NCBI GenBank assembly: GCA_037445245.1
Contig: JBBIKU010000002.1
Span: forward strand, 1 to 50,850
Reading direction: 5' to 3'
DNA from: JBBIKU01 sp037445245
GTDB taxonomy: Bacteria > Chloroflexota > Anaerolineae > Anaerolineales > Anaerolineaceae
Length of the DNA: 50,850 bases
Of this stretch, positions 48,998 through 50,850 are shown in pieces; within the stretch, counting starts at the first letter, position 1, and each line of letters begins with the position of its first letter. Position numbers and translations under genes: made by a program. The notes under the pieces were generated by a model that searched no databases, had not been told where the DNA came from, and saw only the letters and a list, made by a program, of their open reading frames with translations.

Positions 48998-49798
48998 TCA
49001 ATCATGGATCGCCGTCAGGCGGCGCACGGTGCTGCAGCGTTCGCACTCCAGATTTCGGCACAGCAAAGCGAGCGGATCTTTTCGCAGACGCTCGACGATG
49101 ATCTCGACCAGATCGCGCAGACGGATTTTTTGCACCACGGCGTTGCCGATGTGCGCCCGCTGGGTGACGCGCGCCAGAAATGGAACCGCTTGCTCGAAGC
49201 CGTTAGAGCAACCAGGGAAGCCAGGACACTCGACAATACCCTCGCGGGTGAGCGCCCAACGCACGAACTGCATTCGCCCCGCCAGTTTCTCGGCGTAGTG
49301 GATGGCGGTGTTGGCGGTGTGATTGACGCCCAACAACAACACCACCCCGTCCTGCTCGACCAGGTATCGCAGCGGCGTCAGCGGCGTTTGCAGCGTCTGG
49401 GCTGCCAGGGCGGTGCTGAGGTTGACCCCGGCGAAGGAAAGGATGGGATGCGTGGAACGCTGGGAATCGGGGTGCTGGCGCAGCGTTTCGGCGATTATGC
49501 CCATGCTTTTGTCGGCGGGACTGCTTTTACGGAAGATCTCTGCCAGGCGGTTGAGGTCGCGCCCTCCGCCGTAGGTGATGCCGTTGTCGGGTGGTCCTTC
49601 TTCGGGGATGACCATCGTCTTGTAGGTGAAGGTGGGCATCATCAGGGCGTCGACGGTCGAGAGCACCGCCCCCAGCACCGTCTCGGCGCCGCCGCGCACC
49701 TCACCGAACGCCGCAAGCGAGGCGTGGGCGATGGCGGGCTGGATGTACCCCAGGTTGAGTTGTTTGAGTCCGGAGACCAGGTCGCGGTAGGTGATCAT
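48998..49798 (-). CDS. AAC(3)-fold N-acetyltransferase family protein
   Basis: A 266-residue protein of the antibiotic_NAT (AAC(3)/YokD) family. Seen: HASLAAFGEVRGGAETVLGAVLSTV (CoA-binding), MPTFTYK, SMGIIAETLRQHPDSQRSTHPILSFAG and LLLGVNHTANTAIHYAEKLAG. Family members move an acetyl group from CoA; substrates of environmental homologues are usually unknown, so no resistance role is claimed. The C-terminus has a CxxxC..CxxC pattern (CRNLECERCST) that could bind a metal. No clear ribosome-binding site. A TATAAT box lies about 110 bases upstream (49905-49910). Confidence 0.85.
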   Translation of the reverse strand: MITYRDLVSGLKQLNLGYIQPAIAHASLAAFGEVRGGAETVLGAVLSTVDALMMPTFTYKTMVIPEEGPPDNGITYGGGRDLNRLAEIFRKSSPADKSMGIIAETLRQHPDSQRSTHPILSFAGVNLSTALAAQTLQTPLTPLRYLVEQDGVVLLLGVNHTANTAIHYAEKLAGRMQFVRWALTREGIVECPGFPGCSNGFEQAVPFLARVTQRAHIGNAVVQKIRLRDLVEIIVERLRKDPLALLCRNLECERCSTVRRLTAIHD

Positions 49799-49904
49799 CG
49801 GGTGCCACGAGGTGCTACGAGCGGGTGCGCCTTGCGTCGTTTTGGGATGCGCCTGCCTGTATTGGGGAGAAGCGGTTTCCCCTGGTAGACTTTCACCGCC
49901 GCTT

Positions 49905-49910
49905 ATTATA
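49905..49910 (-). promoter_or_regulatory. -10 box upstream of the AAC(3)-fold gene
   Basis: TATAAT on the minus strand; the predicted leader of about 100 nt contains a GGGGA/TCCCC hairpin. No -35 seen. Confidence 0.4.
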
Positions 49911-49963
49911 CGTCAAGATGCGGCGCCGCGCAGCTTTTTGGTTGGCGGTGAAATGGCGGTGGT

Positions 49964-50701
49964 TCAGGGAGAGCCGGCGGTGGGGCAGCGCGGCGCTGGG
50001 TCGCGGCTGCTGTGGGCGTTCACGTTGATGCCCAGGTATGGAGAGGGGTCGAGGGTGTTTTCGATCTCCAGCTCGTTGCGGAAGGAACCTCTGCCGTCGT
50101 CGCGCACGATCGAGAAGTGCAGGTGCACCCCCACCGGCTTGCCGGGCGTGCCGGAGTAATTGCCCTGGTAGCCCAGGTGCGTGCCGGAGTGCACGAAGAC
50201 CTCGCGGCTGCCGGGTGGGAATTCGGCGGCGATCAGCGAGTTGCCCTGGGCGTCTGCCAGGTGGGTGTAGTAGAGCCAGATCTGTCGCCCGGGTTGCAGC
50301 GGGTCGTCTGGGATACGCAGGATCAGACTGGACTTCCATTCCGGCAGGCGAGTCAGATAGCCGTCGTGGGCGGCGACCACTGCGGTTTCGCCGGGGACGC
50401 CGCCGCCGAAGATGTCGATACCCTGGTGGCGGTGCCCGGCATGGAAGGAGTCGTCCCACAGGAAGCCGATGAAGCCGCCGCTGGGCAGCAGGAAAGGCGC
50501 TTCGTCGCAGCGTTCGCCTGGCTGTACCGCCCAATCGGGGTGCGCCTGCGGGTTGCGAATCCACTCGATCACGCGCAGGTTGCGGGCGGTGAGGGCGGGG
50601 CGGCGCAGGTAGAGGTGGTAGAAGCCGGCGGCAGCGACGAGCACCGCTGCCAGCGCCGCCAGGCGCAGCGTGTACCCCCGTAGTGGGCAGGTGTTCTTCA
50701 T
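49964..50701 (-). CDS. M23 family metallopeptidase (membrane-anchored)
   Basis: A 245-residue protein. A single N-terminal hydrophobic segment (LAALAAVLVAAAGFYHLYL) anchors it with the peptidase outside. The M23 zinc motifs are GHRHQGIDIFG (HxxxD) and VGVHLHFSIVRD (HxH), with YYTHLAD between them. Such enzymes cut peptide cross-links in cell walls. The start at 50701 is supported by a TATAAT box eight bases upstream, which implies a leaderless or near-leaderless mRNA, and no ribosome-binding site is seen. Confidence 0.87.
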   Translation of the reverse strand: MKNTCPLRGYTLRLAALAAVLVAAAGFYHLYLRRPALTARNLRVIEWIRNPQAHPDWAVQPGERCDEAPFLLPSGGFIGFLWDDSFHAGHRHQGIDIFGGGVPGETAVVAAHDGYLTRLPEWKSSLILRIPDDPLQPGRQIWLYYTHLADAQGNSLIAAEFPPGSREVFVHSGTHLGYQGNYSGTPGKPVGVHLHFSIVRDDGRGSFRNELEIENTLDPSPYLGINVNAHSSRDPAPRCPTAGSP

Positions 50702-50709
50702 GGGGTGAG

Positions 50710-50715
50710 ATTATA
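50710..50715 (-). promoter_or_regulatory. -10 box of the M23 gene with leaderless spacing
   Basis: TATAAT followed by eight bases and the ATG. Start of transcription would fall within two bases of the start codon. -35 not clear. Confidence 0.5.
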
Positions 50716-50747
50716 CTACCCCTTCTCGCTAGGCATGGCGGGAATCA

Positions 50748-50756
50748 TGCTATAAT
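50748..50756 (+). promoter_or_regulatory. Extended -10 promoter of the CAT-anticodon tRNA
   Basis: TGcTATAAT (TATAAT at 50751-50756), 22 bases before the first tRNA base. Extended form makes a -35 less important. Confidence 0.6.
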
Positions 50757-50778
50757 ATTTTTGTCGGAGTCAAAGGGG

Positions 50779-50850
50779 GGGCCCGTAGCTCAGCGGCAGA
50801 GCACGCGGCTCATAACCGCTTGGTCGCAGGTTCGAATCCTGCCGGGCCCA
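50779..50850 (+). tRNA. tRNA with CAT anticodon (probable tRNA-Ile2, otherwise tRNA-Met)
   Basis: Acceptor GGGCCCG (50779-50785) pairs with CGGGCCC; the discriminator A is the last base of the window and CCA is not encoded. The anticodon loop CTCATAA gives CAT. The first pair is G-C and the anticodon stem lacks three stacked G-C pairs of the initiator, so it is not tRNA-fMet. The GGCTCATAACC stem-loop and TTGGTCG variable region resemble tRNA-Ile2, whose C34 becomes lysidine by TilS. That assignment is by similarity and should be checked. Confidence 0.85.

Noticed and set aside
50779..50850. Initiator tRNA-fMet for the CAT tRNA
   Set aside because: The first acceptor pair is G-C and the anticodon stem does not have three consecutive G-C pairs.

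Overview
The window looks like chromosomal DNA of a Chloroflexota bacterium, probably class Anaerolineae. This is inferred from gene content and style, not from a marker gene. It is GC-rich, densely packed in short operons with 4-base ATGA/TTGA/GTGA overlaps, and uses many GTG/TTG starts. Lipoproteins have Thr/Pro-rich linkers after the lipobox. A solitary FHA/PP2C pair, an NBR1-Ig-like lipoprotein, a WD40 lipoprotein and an eRF1-like (baeRF) protein are present. No rRNA, CRISPR array, prophage or insertion sequence was seen.

Layout. 1-3.8 kb: end of a secreted protein built of near-identical 102-residue repeats, an S1-domain protein with a consensus promoter, a frameshifted M19 dipeptidase and a small membrane protein. 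3.75-5.1 kb (minus): ferredoxin-NADP reductase-like flavoprotein. 5.2-9.9 kb: an overlapping operon with an active and an inactive M16 peptidase, acpS, a phosphoesterase and a ParB-fold protein. 10.4-13.6 kb: frr-uppS-cdsA-glpX (ribosome recycling, lipid-carrier and phospholipid synthesis, gluconeogenesis). 13.7-17.3 kb: SIMPL lipoprotein, LuxR-type regulator, WD40 lipoprotein. 17.3-23.2 kb (minus): FemAB-like acyltransferase broken by a 34-bp partial duplication, galE, a large GT-C-like membrane protein, a polyprenol-phosphate glycosyltransferase and a small DUF6958 protein.

23.6-27.7 kb: nucleotide hydrolase, then a dnaJ-htrA-baeRF cluster (chaperone, surface protease, release-factor-like protein) that reads as a proteostasis operon. 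27.7-28.5 kb is gene-poor, with a nitroreductase remnant and the long leader of rnj (RNase J). 30.1-33.5 kb (minus): DUF3267 peptidase, MBL-fold protein, small conserved protein, mutY, pcm. 33.7-38.9 kb: CitE-like lyase, PP2C phosphatase, VWA/FHA membrane protein and a BaiN/HI0933 flavoprotein. 39-41.7 kb: NBR1-Ig lipoprotein, UbiA prenyltransferase, flavin reductase-like protein.

41.7-43.3 kb: tRNA-Gly followed by an AT-rich islet with a DUF433/DUF5615 toxin-antitoxin pair, the clearest laterally acquired piece. 43.3-44.7 kb: PadR-HAAS operon whose promoter spacer is a near-perfect palindrome. 44.8-49.8 kb (minus): ACT-domain protein, CcrM-type adenine methyltransferase with RAMA domain, MBL-fold protein, GAF-PAS histidine kinase, AAC(3)-fold acetyltransferase. 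50-50.85 kb: M23 peptidase and a CAT-anticodon tRNA ending at the window edge.

The points most worth a second look are: the dnaJ-htrA-baeRF cluster; the CcrM homologue; the 34-bp duplication whose removal restores a FemAB-like protein; the AT-rich toxin-antitoxin islet beside tRNA-Gly; related hairpins with compensatory changes flanking the DUF6958 gene; and several genes with a -10 box 6-10 nt from ATG, suggesting leaderless mRNAs.
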